Made by a program: the position numbers and the translations under genes. Shown here one piece after another: positions 1 through 4,458 of a stretch of DNA of 5,654 nucleotides. Location: positions 1 to 5,654 of the forward strand of contig CANRPB010000085.1 of the NCBI GenBank assembly GCA_947632415.1, read 5' to 3'. Each line of letters opens with the position of its first letter. Positions within the stretch are counted from its first letter, which is position 1. Origin of the DNA: an uncultured Bacilli bacterium. Lineage in GTDB: Bacteria; Bacillota_I; Bacilli_A; RF39; UBA660. Below the pieces are notes generated by a model, which saw nothing but the letters and a program-made list of their open reading frames with translations, made no database searches and was not told where the DNA came from.

Positions 1-1011
1 ATAGGTAATGATAATGAAATAAATAATATTTTTGATGATATAAAAGAATTAGTTATAAATAGTAGAAATAAAGTATATCAAACTGTTAATACGGAAATGC
101 TTAATTTATATTGGAATATAGGTAGAATTATTATGGAAATACAACAAGGTGATGAAAGGGCAAGTTATGGTGATGCTGTACTTGATAAATTATCTCAAAA
201 ATTAACTAATGAATTTGGTAAGGGTTTTTCTAAAAGAAATTTAGAAAGAATGAGAAAATTTTATGTTTGTTTTCCGATTGCGACAACAGTGTCGTCGCAA
301 TTAAGTTGGTCTCATTATTTAGTACTAATTAAAATAGATGAAGAACAAAAAAGGAATTTTTATATGAGGGAAACAATTAATTCTAAGTGCAGTGTTCGTG
401 AACTTCAAAGACAAAAAGATGCATTATTATATGAAAGATTAGTGTTGTCTTTTGGTAAAGATAAGATATTAGAGTTATCAGAAAAAGGACAAATATTAAG
501 AACAAGTAAAGATTTGGTAAAAGATCCATTTGTATTGGAATTTTTGGATATAAAAGAAAATACAAATTATTTAGAAAGTGATTTGGAAAAAAATATCATA
601 GAGCATTTAAAAGAGTTTTTATTGGAATTGGGTAAAGGTTTTAGTTATGTTGGAAATCAAGTTCGATTAACGCTAGAAGAAGATCATTTTTATCCTGATT
701 TAGTTTTCTATAACAGACTTTTAAGATGTTTTGTGATAATCGATTTAAAAATAGGAAAAGTAACTCATCAAGATATAGGACAAATGCAAATGTATGTAAA
801 TTATTATGATAGGGAGATTAAACAAGAAGATGAAAATTCAACTGTAGGAATTTTATTATCAACAAATAAAAATGAAACAGTTGTAAAATATACTCTTCCA
901 GAAGATAATAAAACGATATTTTCATCTGAATATAAATTACATATGCCAACAGAACAAGAATTGATTAGCGCTGTTGAAGAGGAAAAGAAGAATTTTGAAT
1001 TGAATAAATAA
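1..1011 (+). CDS. DUF1016 / YhcG-type PDDEXK nuclease, 5'-truncated by window edge
   Basis: The reading frame is open from base 1 with no ATG, GTG or TTG before the ATG at 97. The residues before that ATG (IKELVINSR, then KVYQTVNTEMLNLYWNIGR) belong to the conserved start of the family, so the true start lies left of the window; 336 residues are visible. Numbered from base 1, the N-terminal DUF1016_N-type part covers roughly residues 10-140, including KGFSKRNLERMRKFY and QLSWSHYLVL. The C-terminal YhcG_C/PDDEXK nuclease part covers roughly 165-320, with YPDL (D233), IDLK (D248, K250) and the following GQMQMYVNYY. These fit the D...(D/E)xK metal-binding core of the PD-(D/E)XK superfamily. Family members are predicted cytoplasmic DNA nucleases, often near restriction-modification or mobile genes; the substrate is not established here. 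No partner gene is visible in the window. The gene ends in TAA with no clear terminator behind it. Confidence 0.93.
   Translation: MGNDNEINNIFDDIKELVINSRNKVYQTVNTEMLNLYWNIGRIIMEIQQGDERASYGDAVLDKLSQKLTNEFGKGFSKRNLERMRKFYVCFPIATTVSSQLSWSHYLVLIKIDEEQKRNFYMRETINSKCSVRELQRQKDALLYERLVLSFGKDKILELSEKGQILRTSKDLVKDPFVLEFLDIKENTNYLESDLEKNIIEHLKEFLLELGKGFSYVGNQVRLTLEEDHFYPDLVFYNRLLRCFVIIDLKIGKVTHQDIGQMQMYVNYYDREIKQEDENSTVGILLSTNKNETVVKYTLPEDNKTIFSSEYKLHMPTEQELISAVEEEKKNFELNK
277..301. repeat. 25-nt imperfect palindrome inside the nuclease gene
   Basis: Arms ATTGCGAC (277-284) and GTCGCAAT (294-301) are perfect complements. The inner bases continue the symmetry except for one pair, giving 11 of 12 possible pairs around a central G. 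The segment is clearly GC-richer than its surroundings. It encodes part of the conserved FPIATTVSSQLSW stretch, so the symmetry may be a by-product of codon choice. No known function is assigned. Confidence 0.5.
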
Positions 1012-1047
1012 GTATAGTAAAGTATTTTTTAAAATTTTTTTTATAAC

Positions 1048-1081
1048 TTGACATACATTTAAATAAATGTATAATTATAAT
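1048..1081 (+). promoter_or_regulatory. Promoter of first membrane-protein operon
   Basis: A perfect -35 TTGACA (1048-1053) is followed after 16 bases by a perfect -10 TATAAT (1070-1075). A second TATAAT lies immediately after it (1076-1081), but its spacing of 22 is poor. The expected start near 1082 gives a leader of about 17 nt that still contains the AGGTGA ribosome site at 1090-1095. The core 1047-1081 matches 2114-2148 at 34 of 35 positions. Confidence 0.85.
1054..1071. promoter_or_regulatory. Palindromic operator O1, between -35 and -10
   Basis: TACATTT AAAT AAATGTA is a perfect inverted repeat with 7-bp arms and a 4-nt centre. It fills the spacer and reaches the first bases of the -10 box, the classic position for a repressor that blocks RNA polymerase. 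Related copies occur at 2096-2113 and 2121-2138, on either side of the XRE regulator's upstream region, so that regulator is the likely ligand. Binding is inferred, not shown. Confidence 0.7.
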
Positions 1082-1098
1082 TAGATAGTAGGTGAATT

Positions 1099-1389
1099 AT
1101 GAATAAAGTTTTAATTGGTATTGCATTAGGTGGTGTGTGTATTGTTTTATTAGCGTTTATTATAATTGCTTTTGTATCTATGACTTCTAAGAAATTAGTT
1201 TGTAAATCAAACGAAGGAAATATTACTATAATGTATAATGACAAAAAGATTAAAGGATATACAGCTAGTGGTTTTACTTATGATTTAGATGGACAACAAA
1301 AATATGCAGAACAGGTTGGAATTGATGCGTACTTAGATGAATTTTCATCTTGGTTTAGTTCTAATACGACAGGGAGTTGTACTAGATAG
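1099..1389 (+). CDS. Small single-span membrane protein with two extracytoplasmic cysteines
   Basis: This is a 96-residue protein. The start is supported by AGGTGA at 1090-1095, three bases before the ATG. Residues about 4-28 form one strongly hydrophobic segment, acting as a membrane anchor or uncleaved signal. They are followed by TSKK and a polar domain of about 65 residues containing ITIMYNDKKIKGY, QQKYAEQVG and YLDEFSSWF. C35 opens this domain and C94 closes it (GSCTR), which would suit a disulfide outside the cell. I do not recognise a named family. It is the first gene behind an operator-bearing promoter and is followed after 37 bases by a four-helix membrane protein, suggesting a two-gene envelope unit. 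The long overlapping minus-strand frame at 1059-1244 is a shadow. The existence of the gene is fairly sure; its function is unknown. Confidence 0.85.
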   Translation: MNKVLIGIALGGVCIVLLAFIIIAFVSMTSKKLVCKSNEGNITIMYNDKKIKGYTASGFTYDLDGQQKYAEQVGIDAYLDEFSSWFSSNTTGSCTR

Positions 1390-1413
1390 TTTAGGATAAT
1401 TATAATGTCTTGA

Positions 1414-1421
1414 GGGAGGTG
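1414..1421 (+). promoter_or_regulatory. Strong Shine-Dalgarno site that points to an ATC start
   Basis: GGGAGGTG is among the best ribosome-binding sites in the window. It sits 7 bases (counted from GGAGG) before the ATC at 1427 and about 75 bases before the first ATG of the downstream frame. It therefore supports translation beginning at 1427 rather than 1496. The frame is closed upstream by TAA at 1403 and contains no ATG, GTG or TTG between that stop and 1427. Confidence 0.7.
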
Positions 1422-1426
1422 CTATT

Positions 1427-1813
1427 ATCAAAAAGAATAATTATACAACTGATCTTATTTTAGCTACCATTAGTTTTGTATTATTAGTTCCGCTTATGCT
1501 TTTGTGTTATGCTTTTAGGGATAATCCATGTAATTTCATAATATGGCTTAATATATTTTATTTTATACCGTTAATGATTGAAGTGATGTTTTTTTCGGTT
1601 ACGCATACTATAGTTCCTAATTTTATTAGTGGAGCCAAATATGTTGTTTTTCAATTCTTTATTAATACATTTGTGTTACTTAGATTATTTATTAAGAGTA
1701 GGGAGAAAAATAATGATTTTTGGATATGTTTAGGTATTGTTTTGGTAAACTATATTATGTTTTTAATTTTTATGTATATTTATTTAAATATTGGTAGTTG
1801 TAATAGCTTTTAA
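1427..1813 (+). CDS. Four-helix integral membrane protein, probable ATC start
   Basis: The first ATG of this frame is at 1496, but that start has no ribosome site and would cut off half of the first hydrophobic segment. Starting at the ATC at 1427, 7 bases after GGAGG, gives 128 residues beginning (M)KKNNYTTDLILATISFVLL, a normal-looking membrane-protein N terminus. The codon may be a mutated ATG (ATG to ATC) or a rare functional non-AUG start. Hydrophobic segments lie at about 10-30, 37-58, 72-90 and 97-121, with a basic loop KSREKNN near 90-96. No family is recognised. It is the second and last gene of the operon begun at 1099, and its TAA stop lies at the edge of the terminator stem. The four-helix layout recalls the gene at 3988, the last gene of the second operon, though I see no clear sequence identity. 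Confidence 0.7.
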   Translation: MKKNNYTTDLILATISFVLLVPLMLLCYAFRDNPCNFIIWLNIFYFIPLMIEVMFFSVTHTIVPNFISGAKYVVFQFFINTFVLLRLFIKSREKNNDFWICLGIVLVNYIMFLIFMYIYLNIGSCNSF

Positions 1814-1842
1814 AAAAAATTAAGATTGTTCTTAATTTTTTT
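1812..1842. terminator. Bidirectional intrinsic terminator between convergent genes
   Basis: AATTAAGA (1818-1825), loop TTGT, then TCTTAATT (1830-1837) form the core of a stem of about 13 bp. Its outer pairs are A-run against T-run, so each strand presents a U tract after the hairpin. It lies exactly between the plus-strand gene ending at 1813 and the minus-strand gene ending at 1841, and both TAA stops touch the stem. This suits termination in both directions. Confidence 0.8.
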
Positions 1843-2056
1843 ATTGGTTAATATCTTTTTTATTTGTTTTATTAAGTATATAATCTATTGAAACGTTATA
1901 GTAATCAGCGAGTTTTATTAATAGATCAACAGGTATTTCTCTAATACCTCTTTCATATAGACTATATTGTTGTTGAGTTATGTTTAGATATTTAGCTATC
2001 TCCTTTTGCATGATGTCATTATCTTCTCTTAAATTTTTAATTCTTTTATATTCCAT
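1841..2056 (-). CDS. XRE-family helix-turn-helix transcriptional regulator
   Basis: This 71-residue protein is essentially one Cro/C1-type HTH_3 domain. Helix 2 is about Q17-L24 (QKEIAKYL), the turn is NIT, and the recognition helix is about Q28-R36 (QQQYSLYERG). The typical PVDLLIKLADYYNVSIDYIL follows at 42-61, with a short polar tail. It has no sensor or oligomerisation domain, so it probably acts as a small dimeric repressor binding palindromic DNA. The upstream bases read GAGATGA before the ATG, a modest ribosome site. The gene converges on the operon at 1099-1813 and diverges from the one starting at 2187. Matching palindromes lie in both operon promoters and about 40 bp upstream of its own start, so it probably represses itself and both operons. 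The domain assignment is secure; the targets are inferred. Confidence 0.93.
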   Translation of the reverse strand: MEYKRIKNLREDNDIMQKEIAKYLNITQQQYSLYERGIREIPVDLLIKLADYYNVSIDYILNKTNKKDINQ

Positions 2057-2095
2057 TCAAATCATCTCTACTTGTTTATCAAATATAAATTATCA

Positions 2096-2113
2096 TACAT
2101 TTAATTGAATGTT
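2096..2113. promoter_or_regulatory. Diverged operator copy O2 upstream of the XRE gene
   Basis: TACATTT AATT GAATGTT keeps the left arm of O1 exactly and 5 of 7 arm pairs. It lies 40-57 bp before the regulator's start codon and only 7 bp from O3, with centres 25 bp apart. On the minus strand it overlaps plausible promoter elements (TATGAT within ATGTATGATAAT), so it could serve autoregulation. I could not fix one convincing minus-strand -35/-10 pair. Confidence 0.5.
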
Positions 2114-2114
2114 C

Positions 2115-2148
2115 TTGACATACATTTAAATAGATGTATAATTATAAT
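2115..2148 (+). promoter_or_regulatory. Promoter of second membrane/surface-protein operon
   Basis: TTGACA (2115-2120), a 16-base spacer and TATAAT (2137-2142), followed at once by a second TATAAT (2143-2148), reproduce the promoter at 1048-1081. Over 2114-2148 only one base differs, an A to G inside the operator. A start near 2149 would give a leader of about 38 nt before the ATG at 2187. Confidence 0.85.
2121..2138. promoter_or_regulatory. Palindromic operator O3, between -35 and -10
   Basis: TACATTT AAAT AGATGTA is O1 with one substitution in the right arm (6 of 7 arm pairs kept). It occupies the same place between the -35 and -10 boxes. With O2 it forms a closely spaced pair in the 130-bp divergent region between the regulator and the second operon, an arrangement common for self-controlling repressors. 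Confidence 0.68.
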
Positions 2149-2186
2149 AGAGGGGTTTACAAGTTAGATAGAAAAGGATGTGTTTT

Positions 2187-2927
2187 ATGAATTTTATTAG
2201 GCGTTTATTTTTAGGGTTAATTTTTAGTTTTGTTATTATTTTATCAGTAAGTGCGGAAACTTTAGATGATTTGAGTGTAAGTGTTGTTAAAAAATCTTCA
2301 ACTGAGGGGGGACTTGAACAATCATTTATTTATGTAAGTAATGTTTCTGGTGAAAATAATTACGTTTATTATTCTTCGTCAAGTGATATACCAAACACTA
2401 TAGATGATACGTCTTTATTTGCTTCGTGTGTTTCAAGTAAACTTCGTGATGAACAAACTAATGGTCTTGATTGTTATAATTATACTGATGTTGCATCTTT
2501 GTATGGAAATATATATGTTACCGTATATACATATTCTGAAGGTGATAGTTCAGGGATATATGAAAAAGCATCTAATCCTATTTTAGTTGAAAGACCAACA
2601 TTGCCTTATGGAAAAAGAATGGATGTTGGATTATATTCATCTAGTAATAGTGGTGATATAGTGATTCACGATATATATAATAGGGAATCAAATATTAATG
2701 TTAAGGTAGGAGAGATAAAAGATGAAAAAATATTAGAAAATTTTTCTTTATCTAAAGATTATGCTGAAGTATTGAATTATGCTAAAAGTGATTCTGAACC
2801 TGTATTAACATTTTCTGGAAACACTTATAGATCATCTTCGCTAGATGGAAAATACGATTCTTCAAAGATTGTGGATGACAAGTATTATTACATATATTTG
2901 AGTGTTGATACTGTATCCATTAGATGA
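2187..2927 (+). CDS. Secreted surface protein, N-terminal part of a frameshifted gene
   Basis: ATGs at 2178 and 2187 are in frame. The AAGGA at 2174-2178 overlaps the first ATG and is spaced 8 bases before the second, so 2187 is preferred (246 residues). Residues 1-23 are a clear signal peptide: MNFIRR, a hydrophobic core, then SVSA before ETLDD. The rest is polar, rich in Ser, Asp and Tyr, with beta-strand-like stretches such as NNYVYYSSSS, NIYVTVYTY and KYYYIYLSV; I recognise no named domain. The frame ends at TGA 2925-2927. From about 2923 the next frame continues naturally (VSI then DEIVITKAKNKSL) into a cell-wall sorting signal. Dropping one base near 2922 would give one protein of 327 residues. 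No homopolymer lies at the junction. As it stands, the product would be secreted but not anchored. The gene is probably the first of the second operon. Confidence 0.82.
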   Translation: MNFIRRLFLGLIFSFVIILSVSAETLDDLSVSVVKKSSTEGGLEQSFIYVSNVSGENNYVYYSSSSDIPNTIDDTSLFASCVSSKLRDEQTNGLDCYNYTDVASLYGNIYVTVYTYSEGDSSGIYEKASNPILVERPTLPYGKRMDVGLYSSSNSGDIVIHDIYNRESNINVKVGEIKDEKILENFSLSKDYAEVLNYAKSDSEPVLTFSGNTYRSSSLDGKYDSSKIVDDKYYYIYLSVDTVSIR

Positions 2928-3171
2928 AATAGTTATTACAAAAGCAAAAAATAAAAGTTTAAGGTCAGATTGGGAATTTGATTTTGTTAAAGATGAACAA
3001 GGTGAGACTATAGATGATAAACCTTTAGATTTAACTAAGCCAACAAGTGATACTACAGTTAATCCTAAAACAGGGGTTAAAACATTTGCTTTTATAAATT
3101 GTTTGGTTATTATTGGTACTTTATCATGTTTTGTTGTTGTTAGAGGAAAAAATAAGTATAAAAAAATATAA
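2923..3171 (+). CDS. C-terminal part of the same surface protein, with NPKTG sorting signal
   Basis: This frame supplies the missing C terminus of the protein begun at 2187. It has a short polar stretch (SLRSDWEFDFVKDEQ, then DDKPLDLTKPTSD), then NPKTG at bases 3061-3075 and about 19 hydrophobic residues (FAFINCLVIIGTLSCFVVV). It ends in a basic tail, RGKNKYKKI. This is the three-part layout of an LPXTG-type sortase substrate with N in place of L. Independent translation looks unlikely: the only early starts, GTG 2902 and TTG 2905, have no ribosome site. The ATG overlapping the TGA at 2924 reads MK and stops. The frame was reached by skipping one base at about 2922. The zinc-ribbon gene follows 12 bases later. 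The sorting-signal reading is well supported; the matching sortase is outside the window. Confidence 0.75.
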   Translation, partial: DEIVITKAKNKSLRSDWEFDFVKDEQGETIDDKPLDLTKPTSDTTVNPKTGVKTFAFINCLVIIGTLSCFVVVRGKNKYKKI

Positions 3172-3183
3172 GTGGAGGTATAG

Positions 3184-3969
3184 ATGTTTTGTAATAATTG
3201 TGGTAGTAAAATAAATGACGGTGATAAATTTTGTAATAATTGTGGTAGTCAAGTAGAGAGTGGTTTTAGTGATAGTTATGTAAATTTATCATCTAATAAT
3301 AATGTTGGTAACAATAATAATAAATTTGATTTAGTTTCTTTAATAATAAGTATTGTGGCTATTTTACTTGCTTTATTTGGAAGAATTTATGCTATACCTC
3401 TTGGTGTTGCTGGTATAGTATTTGGAGCATTATATAAGAAAAAAAGCAGTAAAAAAATAGCTGGTATTGTTTTAGGTATTATATCAATTGTAATTATAGG
3501 TATATATGTTGTTATTGGTATTTTAGAAATATTTACTGATTCTGAAGTTTTAAATCGATTATATAATGAACTTGATTATTCAACTAGTGATAATTATGTT
3601 GCTGGTACTTGGAATTGTTCTAATTTTGATGGTTCTGCTACAGTAGGGGAATATACAATTACTATGAAACTAAATAAGGATAATTCATTTGTATTTGGAG
3701 AGTATGGAGATTTAGATAGTAATCATGCAGGTGGCACTTATACTTATGAAGATGAAGTTGACAAAAATGAAACTGTTACTAATGAATATAAGTATTACAT
3801 AATTAATTTGAATGGTGAAATGGGAAACTATGTGATTGATGGGGTAAAACAGGATAGAGCTTTTCAAGGTAAATTTGAGATGGGTATAACTAGTGTTAAT
3901 GCACAGAAACAGGCTATTTTAATGAATTATTATACATATCAAATGTATGCTTGTTTTCTAGAAAAATAG
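3184..3969 (+). CDS. Zinc-ribbon membrane protein with exported C-terminal domain
   Basis: This 261-residue protein starts 5 bases after GGAGG (3174-3178). Residues 3-20 form a zinc ribbon of two identical CNNC knuckles (C3, C6, C17, C20), presumably cytoplasmic. An Asn/Ser-rich linker covers about 30-47. Hydrophobic segments at about 49-65, 69-84 and 91-116 are separated by the basic loop YKKKSSKK, resembling the membrane part of DUF4190-type zinc-ribbon proteins. Residues 118-261 are a polar beta-rich domain beginning GTWNC, with alternating strands such as YTITMKL and NSFVFGEYG. With three membrane spans this domain would lie outside the cell; C145 and C257 could pair. Such proteins are common in Firmicutes but mostly uncharacterised, so no activity is assigned. 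It sits between the surface protein and a four-helix protein, tightly spaced on both sides, and is almost certainly co-transcribed with them. Confidence 0.85.
   Translation: MFCNNCGSKINDGDKFCNNCGSQVESGFSDSYVNLSSNNNVGNNNNKFDLVSLIISIVAILLALFGRIYAIPLGVAGIVFGALYKKKSSKKIAGIVLGIISIVIIGIYVVIGILEIFTDSEVLNRLYNELDYSTSDNYVAGTWNCSNFDGSATVGEYTITMKLNKDNSFVFGEYGDLDSNHAGGTYTYEDEVDKNETVTNEYKYYIINLNGEMGNYVIDGVKQDRAFQGKFEMGITSVNAQKQAILMNYYTYQMYACFLEK
3187..3249 (+). repeat. Direct repeat encoding the two zinc knuckles
   Basis: Bases 3187-3207 and 3229-3249 are identical over 21 nt and in the same frame, 42 nt apart. Each encodes FCNNCGS. Identity at every synonymous position suggests either a recent internal duplication or strong codon bias; the 21-nt gap between them (KINDGDK) is not repeated. 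Confidence 0.8.
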
Positions 3970-3987
3970 AAATAGGTAGTGAATATT

Positions 3988-4341
3988 ATGAATTTAATTA
4001 AAGATATATGTAAAAAGAAAAATGGTAATATTTACATTACTTGCTTTATTCTACAAATACTTTCTATTATTTGGATGATTTTAAATATATTATTTGATTT
4101 TGATAATATTAGTAAAATATTATCATTGCCATATTTTATGTTTAATATGATTTGTTTTTTTCCTTGGGGATTAGGATCATTAATTCTTTCTATTGCGGAT
4201 AAAGATAAATTTAAAAATAAAGAGATAATTGTAATAAGTTGTATTTTGTTTTATTTGTATATTATTTCTACTTTCATATTATTATTTACGGGATTGGTCG
4301 ATATATTTGAAAATTGGAATTCATTGTTTATAATGATTTGA
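3988..4341 (+). CDS. Four-helix membrane protein, probably truncated by an in-frame TGA
   Basis: The start at ATG 3988 gives a usual MNLIKDICKKK cytoplasmic leader. The GTG at 3979 is in frame but lies inside the AGGTAGTGA ribosome-site region and is rejected. The protein has 117 residues with hydrophobic segments at about 15-36, 46-69 and 80-106, joined by a basic loop (DKDKFKNKE). At 112-117 a fourth segment begins (SLFIMI) and is cut by TGA at 4339-4341. The same frame continues FILSILFGYMSK to TAA at 4378-4380; reading the TGA as Trp would complete the fourth helix with a short basic end (130 residues). TGG to TGA is a single-base change. All three other Trp codons of this gene are TGG, so general recoding is unlikely. 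No family is recognised. It is the last gene of the second operon. Confidence 0.75.
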   Translation: MNLIKDICKKKNGNIYITCFILQILSIIWMILNILFDFDNISKILSLPYFMFNMICFFPWGLGSLILSIADKDKFKNKEIIVISCILFYLYIISTFILLFTGLVDIFENWNSLFIMI

Positions 4342-4404
4342 TTTATATTATCTATTTTGTTTGGATATATGTCAAAGTAAGTGTCAATAATGTGAAAATT
4401 TTAT

Positions 4405-4432
4405 GAATTATACAATTGTATAGTTCTTTTTT
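4405..4432 (+). terminator. Intrinsic terminator of the second operon
   Basis: GAATTATAC (4405-4413), loop AATT, and GTATAGTTC (4418-4426) form a 9-bp stem with one T-G wobble, followed by six T's (4427-4432). This ends the operon about 25 bases after the TAA at 4378. Because the whole element is nearly palindromic and lies where a -35 box for the next gene would be, it might also act as an operator. Confidence 0.7.
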
Positions 4433-4440
4433 GATATAAT
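4432..4440 (+). promoter_or_regulatory. Extended -10 promoter for the metallopeptidase-like gene
   Basis: TGATATAAT is an extended -10 box (TG, one base, TATAAT at 4435-4440). No good -35 exists at the right distance, since that region is the terminator stem, which is tolerable with an extended -10. Transcription would begin near 4447, leaving a very short leader that starts at or inside the ribosome site AAAGGGA (4444-4450). Confidence 0.55.
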
Positions 4441-4458
4441 CATAAAGGGAAGTGTTGT

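Noticed and set aside
383..565. Minus-strand open frame of 60 codons
   Set aside because: It lies wholly inside the conserved nuclease gene and has the composition of an antisense shadow.
1024..1042. Terminator after the nuclease gene
   Set aside because: There are T runs split by AAAA but no stable stem with a loop before them; only a weak A/T symmetry.
1059..1244. Minus-strand open frame of 61 codons
   Set aside because: It overlaps the operator, the promoter and the start of the 96-residue gene on the other strand; no ribosome site.
2178..2189. ATG at 2178 as the start of the surface protein
   Set aside because: It overlaps the AAGGA ribosome site; the in-frame ATG at 2187 has correct spacing and gives a cleaner signal peptide.
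2404..2586. Plus-strand open frame of 60 codons
   Set aside because: Out-of-frame shadow inside the surface-protein gene with no ribosome site.
2919..2930. Programmed +1 frameshift of the prfB kind
   Set aside because: A codon before the TGA is needed that can re-pair after slipping; ATT AGA TGA offers no such slippery run and no spaced internal Shine-Dalgarno is visible just upstream.
3979..3990. GTG at 3979 as the start of the second four-helix protein
   Set aside because: It falls inside the AGGTAGTGA ribosome-site region; ATG 3988 is the better start.
4339..4341. General reassignment of TGA to Trp (code 4)
   Set aside because: All eleven placed Trp codons in the window are TGG; in so AT-rich a genome reassigned TGA would dominate. 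At the other TGA (2925) readthrough only reaches a stop nine codons on.
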